Notes: generated by a model not told the origin, from the sequence alone. Shown: positions 46,658 through 56,770, counted from the first letter of the stretch. The stretch: 64,000 bases of DNA from Sesamum alatum (GCA_034509735.1 JACGWO010000006.1:8819001-8883000); one strand, 5' to 3'. Program-made: numbers and translations.

Positions 46658-47273
46658 ATCTATTTATCATGATTTATCATCTTGTTATCTTAATATAAAT
46701 AAATAAAAAATTGAATTGAATATCCAATCCAATCCTCACAATTATACAAATTCTTTAAATATTGATAGCAACGTCTCATCCCATTTCCACGAATCGATGG
46801 ATCATAATTCAAGATAAAATATTATCCATCACAAAATAGTGTAATCATACTGTCACAGGCACTGTGTGTACGTGGACCTTAATTTTAGTTATAATTAATT
46901 AATGGTATTAATTATGAGCATATCCTATATAAGATTGTTGTGGCAACCACTCCTGACACATCTGTGATATGCGTGTCCCACGATTACTAACAAATACAAG
47001 AATAAAATAATATTCATCAACCAGACGAAATAATTGAACATTAAGCCCCAATGAATGCAGCAGATCCAGGTATTCAGTCTTAAAACTTAGTGGTTACTTG
47101 GTTAAATTTATTGGAAGTATCTCATAAATATATTTTTATATAATATTTTAAGAGTTTTAGAATATTAAATTTTGAGTGGTTGGTACTTTAGAAAAACTAT
47201 AATTTTTTGTTACGACTAATTACTATAATAAAAAAAAAAACAACTATGATCAATACAAATTAACCATGACTTT

Positions 47274-47537
47274 CATTACAAGAAAATAGTTTAATAGAAA
47301 CGAAAAATTTTATTTCTGAAATCAGCGTCGAGTTAATTAGCAAGTAAAATTCTTGTTGCTAATAATATATATTTTAAACAATTGGTTGCTAAATTTGTTA
47401 GCAAGTAAATTTTCGTTGCTAAATTCATTAGCAAGTAAATTTCTTGTATTAAATAATGCATTAGCAACGGAAATTTTACTTGCTGATTAGCTCGACGCTG
47501 ATTTGTTTTCGTTGCTATTGAGCGTTTTTTTATAGTG
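47274..47537. mobile_element. CACTA-type MITE, 264 bp
   Basis: The ends CATTACAAGAAAATAG and TTTTTTTATAGTG are degenerate inverted CACTA termini. The inside is a palindrome of TTAGCAAGTAAA/TTTACTTGCT and GTTGCTAA motifs, with 'tcagcgtcgagttaattagcaagtaaaattcttgttgc' mirrored near the right end. The same GTTGCTAA theme is at 45955-46064. The 3-bp flanks (TTT, TTC) nearly match. Confidence 0.68.
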
Positions 47538-48374
47538 TTCGCAACGATCATTAGTTGTTGTTTCTGTAAGTGTAGCCAAAATATTAGCCACGGCCAAAAC
47601 CATAGCAAAAGTTTTTGATATGGTTAAAACCCATGACAAATATCGTACAAGGACATCGGCTTATCAGAGGCAATTAATGGCCTTGGTCTACGTCAAAGAC
47701 AGCCGATTCGTCCTACTTTAACCGTGATAAAAATTCAAATTTTTGCATTGATATTATTTGATCGAGTTAATAGTTTTGATTTACCACGACTTTTTAACAT
47801 GTGGTTGTTTAGTACGAAAGATCAATTTTCTTTGTAGTGGTATAATAAGCTTCTTATAATATAATACTGATCATAAAAGATGTCACGAACTGCAAAATTT
47901 TAGGATTAAGTAACACATATTTATACTTGAGTAAAAGAAATAAAAAACATCAACTATATAAGTAAAAGTAAATACTACCAAAGTATATAGTGGATGTTTT
48001 GGTCTTAAGATGCTAAATTTTAAAAGTTTAAAACATCTTATAAAAAGGATAGGAGGAGATTATTTTCTTTTAAAAGGCTTATAAGATTCTAAAAAATGCA
48101 TCTTATTTTGGGATTTATAATATCATTAAAAAATTCTACGAAGTAACTCAATAAAGTTATAAGATCTCATACATCTGCTTATACGATATTTTGAAAAATT
48201 TATAAACTCAGCCAATTACCCTCGTAGATTGATTAAACTTGGGCAGTACTCATAATTTCCACTTGTCCACATACATGATTTCAAGTTCATAATTTAAAAA
48301 TTAACTAGCGTAAGACTAGTGTTATGCAGGAGAGTTTAGAAACAAATTTCAAACCATATACTGGTTTAGTATAT
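47538..48374. other. AT-rich intergenic DNA with one CACTA-like end
   Basis: TTTTCTTTGTAGTG ends at 47839, with 'ccacggcc' motifs upstream. 47840-48374 shows nothing recognisable. Confidence 0.45.
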
Positions 48375-48642
48375 TGATGTATATGATAGTAATAAATATT
48401 TACTTATAAGGATATAAGAATAATTTTCTTATATAAGCTACATAATAAATATTTACATCCTATCACACTATAAATAACTAACATCACTATAAATATCCTA
48501 TATATTATTTTTTAAAGAGGTTTTTTATTATTCATTTATTTGACAAGACATATACAAAAATTCTCTCACTAGACTTGGGTTGAAATTGTGTCGAGGGTGA
48601 TTTTTCATATTATTCCTTCACCAAAAAACCACTACCACATCA
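48375..48642 (+). repeat. element A 5' LTR (268 bp)
   Basis: It carries a single TATA-type box (ACTATAAATATCC near 48480), and ends in CA next to the primer site. Confidence 0.88.
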
Positions 48643-48660
48643 TTGGCGCCGTCTGTGGGA
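48643..48660 (+). other. element A primer-binding site
   Basis: TTGGCGCCGTCTGTGGGA directly follows the LTR. It is the sort of site complementary to a tRNA 3' end (...GGCGCCA) used by plant Ty3/gypsy elements. The same bases occur in element B at 54298. The tRNA was not identified. Confidence 0.8.
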
Positions 48661-49344
48661 AACCATCACCTCCACATTGAGAATGCAAATCAGGTCGCGT
48701 GCTTGCGATGTTCACGGGGTGGATAGTGCCCAAGAAACGCATGAAAACGGAGCAGAGCAAAACCCACCCCGTGAACAGTCACCACAACATTGGATGAACC
48801 GTCCATCCCATTGACAGCCCAAGCCGAACGGGAGGGACCTACCACCCCATGAACAAATGCCTTAGGAGGAAGCACCTCCTCCCCGTGAACAATCTCCACC
48901 CCCTGGCAAAGAACCACCCGGTGAACAAACACCACCCCTGTGGGGAATCACCCATTCCCAGGAGTTCCACCGGAAGTCTGATGATCCAGTTGACGCAAGA
49001 GGCCTTATTAACACTGATCCATGACACATCCAACCGAGCAGCCGCTCAGACGATAGCTTAATTTGCGACTAATCAACCATTAACCCGGCACCTTCTTCTC
49101 CTCGTCGAAGTCGAGAAGAGTCATCGGCTCCCGAGGAGAATGATTAGAGGCGGGAGGAGGTGAATAGCAGAGTATCTAAATCGGAGGTTGCCAGGAACAA
49201 GATCAACTCCTCCCCCCCCAGGCGTCAAGGCAATCCACAACACCTATACTCTTGAGGGGAGTAGAGGACCCTTATCTCCCCTTGGTTGTGGCTCCTACAT
49301 GACGTAGCCCTTTCTGCACGACAATTCTAGCCGAGGCACTTCCG

Positions 49345-50180
49345 ACAGGCATTAAGTGTCAAACCTCCTGGAGTATGATGGAACGGGAGACCCGCAAGAA
49401 CACTTAAAGAAAATTTTATGTTAAAATTGATTGGTACAACTTGAGTGATGCCGCCTATTGCAAGGTCTTCCGCACTACGCTTACAAAGTGTGCTCTAGCT
49501 TGGTTCAATCAACTACCAGTTGGAGCCATCTCCAGCCTCGAGCAGCTAACCCAACGTTTTTTACATTACTTCTCTATGAACAAGAAAGTCCCAAAAAAAC
49601 AACCGCATACCTTTTCACCATCTACCAGAAGGAGATGGAGTCGTTGAGAGATTACGTTCAGAGATTCGTGGAGGCCGTGCATGAGGTGCCCCATGTTAAC
49701 CACGAATTGTTGGCTAGCATATTATGCAGCAAAACTTGCTTTCGGGAAGGTTCAAAGAGTCTATAGCCGGAAAACCCCCGACACTTTGGAAGAGTTACTC
49801 CTGCAATCACAAAAGTATATCAGAATTGAGGAATCCCAAGCTGCGGATCCTACCCTCAGTGTCAAGAGGAAAGGTAGGGGAAGAAAATGAGCCGCGGAAG
49901 AAGGAGGAACGCAAGCATGTGCCCCCCGCCGGATTTACACACTACAAACCCTTTGAACGCCCCTAGAGGAGAAATATTACTCGTGGCTGAGCAACAATGG
50001 TTGATTGACCAATGCCCCAGAAAAATGAAGGACAATCCCAAGAGGCTAAAGTCCGAAAAAATATTGCCACTTCCACCGTGACATCGGGCATACGACTGAG
50101 GAATGTCATCACCTCCAAAATGAGATAGAGAAATTGACCCAACGAGGATACTTGAAGGAATATGTCAACCAATATCCATG
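49345..50180 (+). pseudogene. Ty3/gypsy gag remnant, element A
   Basis: The capsid domain is recognisable across frames: L-L-E-Y-D-G-T-G-D-P-Q-E-H-L, then A-L-A-W-F-N-Q-L-P-V-G-A-I-S-S, L-R-D-Y-V-Q-R-F-V-E-A-V-H-E-V-P-H-V-N-H-E-L and T-P-D-T-L-E-E-L-L. Near 50063 a Y-C-H-F-H-R-D-I-G-H-T-T-E-E-C motif stands where a zinc-knuckle-like segment is found in Tat-lineage gag proteins. Frame changes near 49560, 49745 and 50060 and several stops break it. Gag would form the virus-like particle. Confidence 0.8.
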
Positions 50181-50544
50181 AGGACGCCAATTTGATTAGG
50201 AGGATACGGTCGTGCACCCCATGACGAGCTCTAGGCCGCACACTCCATGATGAGCTTGAGCTGGAGCCACGCATCGAGCTCGTAGCGAGGGGAGGCAAGG
50301 CCGTGCACCCTACGCAGAAGTTATCTCATATCTCATAAGGATCGGGGGAAAAAAACTCCCTTGCTACGAAGTAGTAACCTTAAGTTTGCATAGTAGGAAA
50401 AATTATCTTTTGCCTATTCACTTGTAATAGGAGAAAGCTCAACTAGGAGCTCAACAAATTCTTATCCCTTTTTTATTTCCCCTAAGACGTTGTAATGCGA
50501 ACATTGAGTAATGAAGTTAATTTTCTTGTTGTAGTCTCAAAAAG

Positions 50545-50880
50545 GACATTGGCCCGAAAACTTTGCCTCCCCTTGAAGTTGGTAAAAGACCAGCTCCGGG
50601 ACATGAGCAAGTATGATTTGAGGCAATGTCTTCTTAGATTAAACTTGAGATCGTCGTAAGTAACATCGGCCCGAAAACTTCGCATCCCCTTGAGGTTGGT
50701 GAAAGACCAATTCCAGGACATGAGCAAGTATCCCTTGAGGCAACCTTCCCATGGATGAAACTTGATATCCTCGTCAAGAATACGACCAAGGAAACTTTGC
50801 CCTCCTAGAAGTTGGTAAAAGATCAAACTCCGGATATGAGCAAAAGCATCCCTTGAAACAACTTTGGTAAAGATAATGAA
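50545..50880. repeat. three tandem ~118-bp repeats in element A
   Basis: Units start at about 50550, 50669 and 50787 with 'ccgaaaactt(t/c)gc(c/a)tccccttga(a/g)gttggt(a/g)aaagacca'. They are followed by two ~65-bp units at 50933 and 50999 ('ccgaattaca(t/c)(g/c)ccaaaa'). Confidence 0.8.
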
Positions 50881-51119
50881 AACACAATAACATAACACGT
50901 ACAACAATTACATTCATAAGTGCTAAATAGTGCCGAATTACATGCCAAAACATCCGGCCATAAGAGTCGGAATAAAGTCATCCCAAGTACTAAGTCTTAC
51001 CGAATTACACCCCAAAATATCCGACCATACAATTCGGAGAAAGCTATCCGAAATACTACTAAATAAATAATAACTACGCTCCCCCGTCTTCCCCAAGGTC
51101 TTGGGGGGCTTTGTAACGA

Positions 51120-51620
51120 GAAGGATCCGCCTCCTCCTCATCCTCCAAGAGGAGTATCATCTCGAGAAAGAGACTCCCCCTCCTGAAATGTGTCGTCCCA
51201 AGGAGAAGAGCCCTCAGGAGAAAGGGGAAGTCGACTTACTCCTCCTCCAAGAGGAGTGTCATCTCGACGAAAAGACTTCCTCCTCCTGAAATGTGTCGTC
51301 TCAAGAAGAAGAGCCCTCAGGGAAAAAGGGAGGTCAAGCTCCTCCTCCTCCCAAAATAGTAACAATAATAATAATAATAATAATAGTAAAAATAATAAAT
51401 AAATAAATAAATAAATATTGTCATCTCGAGGAAGAGACTTCCCCCTCTTGAAATGTCCCATCTCAAGGAGAAAGCCCTCAAGGGAAAGGGGAGGCCAAAC
51501 ACGCCCTCCTCTTGGAGGCGGAGGTTAAGCACCCGCTCTTCCTGCAGGAGTGTAGTGTCGAGGAGGAGACCTCTTCCTCCTAGAGGAGTGTCACCTCGAT
51601 AATGAGCGCCCTACGGGAAG
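51120..51620. repeat. ~100-bp repeats with CTCCTCC/GGAGGAG arms in element A
   Basis: The unit 'tcctcctccaagaggagt(a/g)tcatctcga', then 'cctgaaatgtgtcgt', then 'gaagagccctcagg', occurs at about 51131, 51238 and 51340, with a decayed fourth around 51417. An AAT microsatellite interrupts it at 51365-51418. CTCCTCCAAGAGGAG can fold on itself. The Leu/Tyr-run and Ser-run open frames over it are by-products. Confidence 0.75.
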
Positions 51621-51969
51621 AGCGTAGGTCAAACACCTCCTCGTTACGGCGGAGAAGAGGTGAAACTTAAAAAAAAAAAGATAAAACATTAAAAAAATTA
51701 CATCTCAAGTAGGGAGAGAAATAAAAAGAAAACCCTCTATTATTGGTAGAGTAAGACAACTCGACCACTCATCACATGTTCCATGATGCATGAAAATCCT
51801 CTAGTGTGATGGGGAGTCACATCTTTGGAAGAGGACGTCGAAATTTCTCAAAACACATAAAAAAGAATAACCTATACTAGTAGAAAGTACGAGTAAAAAA
51901 GAACAAAATAGATTAGATGGTGGAGGGGTTGAGGTCTCTTATATCCACCCTTTTGACTTGGGTTCAAAA

Positions 51970-52400
51970 TCCAGCGGATGGAAAATCCTCCCCGTGGCCG
52001 CGCCTCGACTTGGCCACGTGATCTCAGCCTGGGCCGCCCCATGCTAGCTCAAGGGGCGCACTCGAGCTGGGCGGACCCAGGTGCGCCCAGACCGCTTCGA
52101 GCTGGGGCGGACCTGGGTGCGCTCCAACCCGGCGGACCTGGGCTCACCAGCTCGAGGCTGCACGGACTGGGCTCACCAGCTCAAGGCACTACCTCGAGCT
52201 GGGCTTTGCCCAGGTCGTCGACCTAGCACCAGCCTCGATCTGGGCTTTGCGCGCCTCGACCTGGGCTTTGCCCAGCTCGAGGCATTGCCCAGGTCAAGCC
52301 CCAAGTCCGTCTGGACCTAGACCTAGCCACGCCACCCCTGCCTTGACCACCTTGAGCTAGGTTGTGTTCCGCCTAAGTGCCTTGACCATTTTGAGCTAGG
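51970..52400. repeat. GC-rich repeats with CTGGGCTTTGCCCAG hairpins in element A
   Basis: Variants of 'cctcgagctgggcttTGCCCAGg' and 'gggctcaccagctcgagg' recur about 20 times. CTGGGCTTTGCCCAG, a perfect inverted repeat, occurs around 52199 and 52261, with a changed copy near 52240. The composition differs sharply from the neighbouring AT-rich DNA. Confidence 0.7.
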
Positions 52401-52675
52401 CCACTTTCAACAATAGTATTGGGCTTGCGCCACAAATTTTGGGTCGATTAACCTCTTCAATATTAATTCAAATAATTGTGTTACTTGAGGGGCCCTAAAT
52501 GCTTCTCATGTTTTCTTATTCTCGGACGACTCACACGTCTTCTAGTAACTCATCTGAGAACAATTAATAGATTCCCACCGACCCTTCCCCATGCATTCAA
52601 CGCTTCAATTTTGTCTTGCTAAGAATTCTTACTCTCATCCGGATTACTGCTTCTTGTGAGAGTGGGAGGGTTGTA

Positions 52676-53019
52676 TGATGTATATGGTAGTAATAAAATT
52701 TACTTATAAGGGTATAAGCGTAATTTTCTTATGGAAGCCACATAATAAATATTCACTCCCTATCACACCATAAAATAACTAACATCACTATAAATACCCC
52801 ATAATTTTCTTATGTAAGCCACATAATAAATATTCACTCCCTATCACACTATAAAATAACTAACATCACTATAAATACCCCATATATTATTTTTTAAAGA
52901 GTTCTTTTACTATTTATTGATTTGACAAGACATATACAAAAATTCTCTCACTAGACGGTACAATTGTGTCGAGGGTGATTTTTCCGATTATTCCTTCACT
53001 GAAAACCACTACCACGTCA
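52676..53019 (+). repeat. element A 3' LTR (344 bp), with an internal 81-bp duplication
   Basis: 52721-52801 and 52802-52882 are nearly identical tandem copies, each ending in the TATA-type box CACTATAAATACCCCA. The 5' LTR has this segment once. The rest aligns end to end with 48375-48642. Confidence 0.88.
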
Positions 53020-53024
53020 TGTAT

Positions 53025-53282
53025 ATATATGCACAGGAAATTTTGATAATTCCCTGATTTGTATTTTGTCTCTTGAAACTATATGTATATGTAATTTTTC
53101 TTACTCTAATTGCTGTGGGCGTTTTGGCTTCTTTCTCATTTCATTTTATTTTAGATGGTTTGTAAATATCTTGAATATTGATTGTGTATTACCTTTTGTT
53201 TTACGGAGAAGGGGTGGGGATCCCGATAATTCCCCCACCAAAAAAAAAGAAAAAAAATTAGAAAAATGTCCAAATAGTACTT
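53025..53282. other. short AT-rich spacer
   Basis: It contains an imperfect inverted GGGGTGGGGATCCC...CCCCCACC at 53212-53240 and an A-rich tail. It may be the tail of some retroposon; nothing firm. Confidence 0.35.
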
Positions 53283-53806
53283 GAAATGATGGAACTATCA
53301 ATAAAGTCTTTTTTGCTACTTATTAGGCTTTTAATTAATTGAATTTATTAAAAGGGTCTGTGGACCTTATTGGACTTCAATTAATTCAATTGTTGAACTA
53401 ATCAAGTCCGGTCCATATAAGTGGAAATCCAAAAACCATCATCCTTGAACTTGGTCAAGGAAGAGTGGTAGGTTCATATTTTGTGCACTCTACTTTCTTG
53501 ATGTGGTGTGGACAAGATGTAGCAAGGATCTACACTTGATCCTTGCATGAACAAATCGGAACAATGCAAGTAGCCATTCTATGACAGAAATCAAAAGGTG
53601 TAATTCGATTTTAGATTATTGTACCTCCCTTTTTATTTCAAGCCATTGACATGAAACTGTTATTTGTATGTTTTTATTTTAATGTGCTTTAAAGCACCAA
53701 ATGCCCGGGAAAATAAGGAGGATACCCCGATTGGTTACTAAATTCGATTTATTTTACCGCTTCCGCTGCTCTCTTTAATTTCCGAGCCATACCCGTTCCT
53801 TTTTCA
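53283..53806 (+). mobile_element. Ty1/copia-type 5' LTR (start approximate)
   Basis: The right edge, ...CGTTCCTTTTTCA, is followed after one base by TGGTATCAAAGCC (53808-53820), one mismatch from the initiator-methionine tRNA primer site TGGTATCAGAGC of Ty1/copia elements. Only about 120 bases of internal sequence remain before element B begins at 53927. GCCCGGG followed by CGCTTCCGCT near the 3' end is shared with the family S solo LTRs. The start (TGAAATGATGG) is a guess. Confidence 0.7.
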
Positions 53807-53807
53807 G

Positions 53808-53820
53808 TGGTATCAAAGCC
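53808..53820 (+). other. copia primer-binding site
   Basis: TGGTATCAAAGCC, complementary to the 3' end of initiator tRNA-Met with one mismatch. Confidence 0.78.
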
Positions 53821-53926
53821 TGATTTGATACTTCTGGTTATTTGATTTTTTTGTGTTTATTTGATAAAGCATGCTTATGTGATTTATCTTTCTTTTGAAG
53901 TATGATTTATCGTTTTTATAATGTGA

Positions 53927-54295
53927 TGTGGAGAAGAACAAAATTTGCAAGAAGACCCTCAATTTTAGGATTAATTGCACAAAGGTCCTTGATGGAAGTT
54001 GAAAGAGGTTGAAAGGAAGTTGAGGGGAGTTGAAGAGAAGGAAGTTGAAAAGAGAGTGGGCCTAGTGAAATGACGAAAATACCCCCGTCTGATTAATTTT
54101 AGGCGGTAGGATCAAAGGGCAACGTTATAATTTCACCCCCTAGAATTTACTATAAATAGGGGGTGAATCTTATTGTTTTACTCACTTCTTAATGAACATT
54201 ACAAGCTCACTTTTATTCTTCTTGTCTTTGTGAAGCTTCTTGTATTCAACCGGTGCACGTGCTTAGGCTATGTTTTCCCAAATTTCACCCCATCA
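53927..54295 (+). repeat. element B 5' LTR
   Basis: It starts TGTGGAGAAGAAC, has TACTATAAATAGGGGGTGAA as a TATA region at 54149-54168 and ends ...CACCCCATCA. Over about 350 bases it aligns in inverse with 57650-58009. Confidence 0.8.
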
Positions 54296-54297
54296 GC

Positions 54298-54315
54298 TTG
54301 GCGCCGTCTGTGGGA
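54298..54315 (+). other. element B primer-binding site
   Basis: TTGGCGCCGTCTGTGGGA, two bases after the LTR; identical to the site of element A. Confidence 0.8.
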
Positions 54316-54335
54316 AACCAGTCTAGGCATCAAAG

Positions 54336-54720
54336 ATGAACACTAGGTCGAGGGCAAGAGGTGCGAACGTGGGGCAAGAGGACCCTGAAAGAAGAGGAGA
54401 GGAGGAGCAGGGCCACGCCCTGGAAAATCCTCCAGCGCGACACCAGGAGAAGGAGAGGAAGGAAGAGGTCAAGGCCCACGCCTCGGAGAGTCCACCAGTG
54501 CACCGCCAGGAGGAGGAGAGGCAGGAAGAGGTCGAGGCCCACGCTTCGGAGAATCCACCTGCGCACCCAGGAGGAGGAGAGGCAGGAAGAGGTCGAGGCT
54601 TCCCCCAGCAGGAGCAAGGCCCACGCCTCGGAGAGTCCACCGGCGCACCACCAGGAGGAGGAGAAGGATGTATCCGCCCAAGCCGCCAAGCCGCCGGAAG
54701 GGCCATAAGAGGAAGGTAAA
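54336..54720 (+). pseudogene. element B gag N-terminal region, repetitive
   Basis: ATG at 54336 opens a frame of 127 codons rich in E, R, A and P. It is built from three to four ~63-bp repeats (A-H-A-S-E-S-P-P-V-H-R-Q-E-E-E-R type). The gag core expected next is absent. Rather than a protein domain in its own right, this is probably the variable leader of gag. Confidence 0.5.
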
Positions 54721-55109
54721 GGGTCTCCTTAGGGCAGAAGGAAGTAAGCATGAACGCGGACATGTGCCTCCGGGGGATTTAACTTAATACACCCCCCGGA
54801 CTTCACAGACTCAAACGCTCGATGCAGCCAAGCAACAAGGATTACTTGCGAGAATTCGTAGGACAGGGAAACAAGAGCTCCAAGAAATCGCTTCTGAAGA
54901 CAGGCACGTGGTATGTGAGAGTAAAACAAGAGTCGCTCAGAGAGCGAGGCAAGATGAAGGAGTTGCGTGAGAGCAAGCAAAAGTCGCTCAGAGAGCAAGC
55001 AAAAGTCGCTCAGAGAGCAAGGCAAGCTGAAGGAGTTGCGGTGAAGAGTGTTTCATCAAGCTGGGAAGAAGGTTTGGAAGAAGATTGAGAATTTGGGATT
55101 TTGCTTCAA

Positions 55110-55990
55110 GAGTCCAAAGAACCCCAAGGAAGCAAGGGTAAGTCAAGCTAGATCAGCAGAGCTCATGGTGATTGGAAGTAAGCTGCATAAGAGAGGCTTT
55201 TTGCAAACCTCATCCTGGATATGTCGGCGAGGATTAAGCAGAGTAGAAAGAGGGAGGCTGTGTAGTCACTCCGGAGGTAGAGTGTTAGCATGTCGGGCCC
55301 CGAAGCAAGGACACCTCTGGCTTGCGAGCTTAAGGATGCATGGAACTAGTGAAAGACTCCGAGGATGCCAGGAGCATGCCGACATCATTCACGCCCCAGC
55401 GGGAAGTATGGACCTTCGCAACATCCCGTTCGGGACGGGCAGGCTGAAGTAACCAGCAGGGTAGTCTTCCAAAATTTGAAGAAAAGGCTAGAAGACGCCA
55501 AAGGCAATTGGGTAGAGGAGCTTCCGAGAGTTCTATGGGCATATTGAACCACCCCACGTTGAAGCACGGAGGAAACCCCGTTCAGTCTGGTCTACGGGTC
55601 GGAAGCCGTCACCCCAATGGAGATTGGAGAAGAGACACTCAGAGTGAAATGCTGCGAGCCAACTAGCAACGAAAGTGAACGGAGAGTCGATCTGGATTTT
55701 CTAGAGGAGCTAAGGAGCAGCGCAAATGTCCGGATTGAAGCATACAAAACGTTGATGGCGAGAGCCTGCAATGACAGAGTTAAACACCGAGGCTTCCAAG
55801 TGGGCGGCCTCGTGTTTGAGGAGGGTTGATGCCACAGGTAATATTGGGAAGCTGGACGCCAAATGAGTCGGACCATATCAAGTGATTAAGATTGTGGGGA
55901 AAGGAACGTACCACCTGCAAAAGTTGGATGGAAAAAGAAGTACCGCGTATATGGAACGTGGTCAACTTAAAAAAAAGTATTCTGTATAAA
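55110..55990 (+). pseudogene. element B pol remnant: RNase H/integrase junction and integrase C-terminus
   Basis: 55130-55400 matches the segment of element C around 62040-61700 (K-L-H-K-R-G-F; then A-D-I-I-H-A-P-A). At about 55432 it jumps to G-Q-A-E-V-T, G-N-W-V-E-E-L, then T-P-F-S-L-V-Y-G-S-E-A-V and R-V-D-L-D-F-L-E-E-L-R-S-S-A-N-V. The stretch in between, which in C holds the integrase catalytic core with its first two acidic residues, is deleted. Several stops and frame changes follow. Confidence 0.8.
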
Positions 55991-56112
55991 TTTCTCTTGC
56001 TTTAGGACTTGTATGAAACTTGCAGTTTAAGGCTTTCTTGTACCTTTGGTTATGATAATGAAATGTCCTTTTGATAAGTTTTTTGTCGCCTCTATGTTTT
56101 ATTTTTTGCAAA

Positions 56113-56770
56113 AGGGGGATTGCCCCACATAAATACCCAATTGTCACGAGAGGGATTGCCTCTCATAGGGGGATTGCCCCAAGTTATCAAGAGAGGGATT
56201 GCCTTTTATAGGGGGATTGCCCCTAGCACCTACACATCATCTAAAAGAGAGGGACTGCCTCTCATAGGGGGATCGCCCCTAACATCTGAAACATCATCTA
56301 AAAGAGAGGGACTGCCTCTCATAGGGGGATTGCCCCTCACATTAATATTCTATCTAAAAGAAGGGGATTGCCCCTCACATTGAAGTTTTTACATAAAAGA
56401 AGGGGATGGCCCCTCACTTAACATTGACACTTTATTTAGAAGAGGGGGATGGCCCTCACCTTAACATCTTGTTTTATAAGAGGGGGACTGCCCCTCACAG
56501 TATTATTTCATCTATAAGAGGGGGACTGCCCCTCACAGTATTATTTCATCTAAAAGAGGGGGATGACCCCTCACGTTAATAGTTTATCCAAAAAAGAGGG
56601 GATGACCCCTCACCTTAATATCTGGTTTAAAAGAGGGGGATTGCCCCTCACGTTGACATTTTATCCAAAAAAGAGGGGGGTTGCCCTTCATCTTGAAATT
56701 TAGTTCAACTTATAAGTATTTAGTTTTATATGTTACTTGTAAGAGGGGAATGCCCCTTACATTTGAAAGT
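56113..56770 (+). repeat. array of GC hairpins downstream of pol, element B
   Basis: About 17 short inverted repeats at irregular 35-60-bp spacing. Types are AGAGGGATTGCCTCT, AGGGGGATTGCCCCT, GAGGGGGACTGCCCCTC, and GTAAGAGGGGAATGCCCCTTAC-like at the end. Each can form a stem of 5-8 bp with a 4-5-base loop; spacers are AT-rich and unrelated. The array starts at the same point (after TTTTTTGCAAAAG) as the one in element C. Confidence 0.85.

Larger units (their letters stand above)
43791..47040 (+). repeat. segmental duplication, copy 2
   Basis: 43791-46060 is collinear with 26241-28749, and 46755-47040 with the pieces at 34279-34535 and 40536-40690. It lacks the second SINE, the MULE, the MITE and the LINE of copy 1. 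Instead it has 46066-46740, with CACTA-like and Mutator-type MITE sequence. The left edge abuts the truncated E4. Confidence 0.85.
48375..53019 (+). mobile_element. Ty3/gypsy LTR retrotransposon A, no pol, both LTRs present
   Basis: LTRs at 48375-48642 and 52676-53019 share TGATGTATATG... starts and ...ACCAC(A/G)TCA ends. Flanking 5-mers are TATAT (48370-48374) and TGTAT (53020-53024), one mismatch. A primer-binding site follows the 5' LTR directly, and a purine tract (GAGAGTGGGAGGG) precedes the 3' LTR. The inside holds a decayed gag (49345-50180) and then repeats but no protease, reverse transcriptase or integrase. It must have depended on enzymes of another element. Confidence 0.9.

Noticed and set aside
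46066..47839. One single 1.8-kb CACTA element with ends at 46066 and 47839
   Set aside because: Sequence of the segmental duplication lies between the ends and the 3-bp flanks differ, so two separate remnants are more likely.
51138..51532. Leu- and Tyr-run minus-strand frames
   Set aside because: They come from the AAT microsatellite and CTCC repeats in element A.
53212..53240. GGGGTGGGGATCCC...CCCCCACC as a terminator or promoter element
   Set aside because: No gene context supports any function; a short inverted repeat alone is not evidence in plant DNA.
54323..54763. Minus-strand Ser/Leu/Trp-rich frames of 119-146 codons
   Set aside because: Antisense to the repetitive gag leader of element B; the repeats keep any frame open.
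56113..56770. CRISPR-like look of spaced palindromic repeats
   Set aside because: The context is a plant retrotransposon; spacers vary in length and there are no associated genes.
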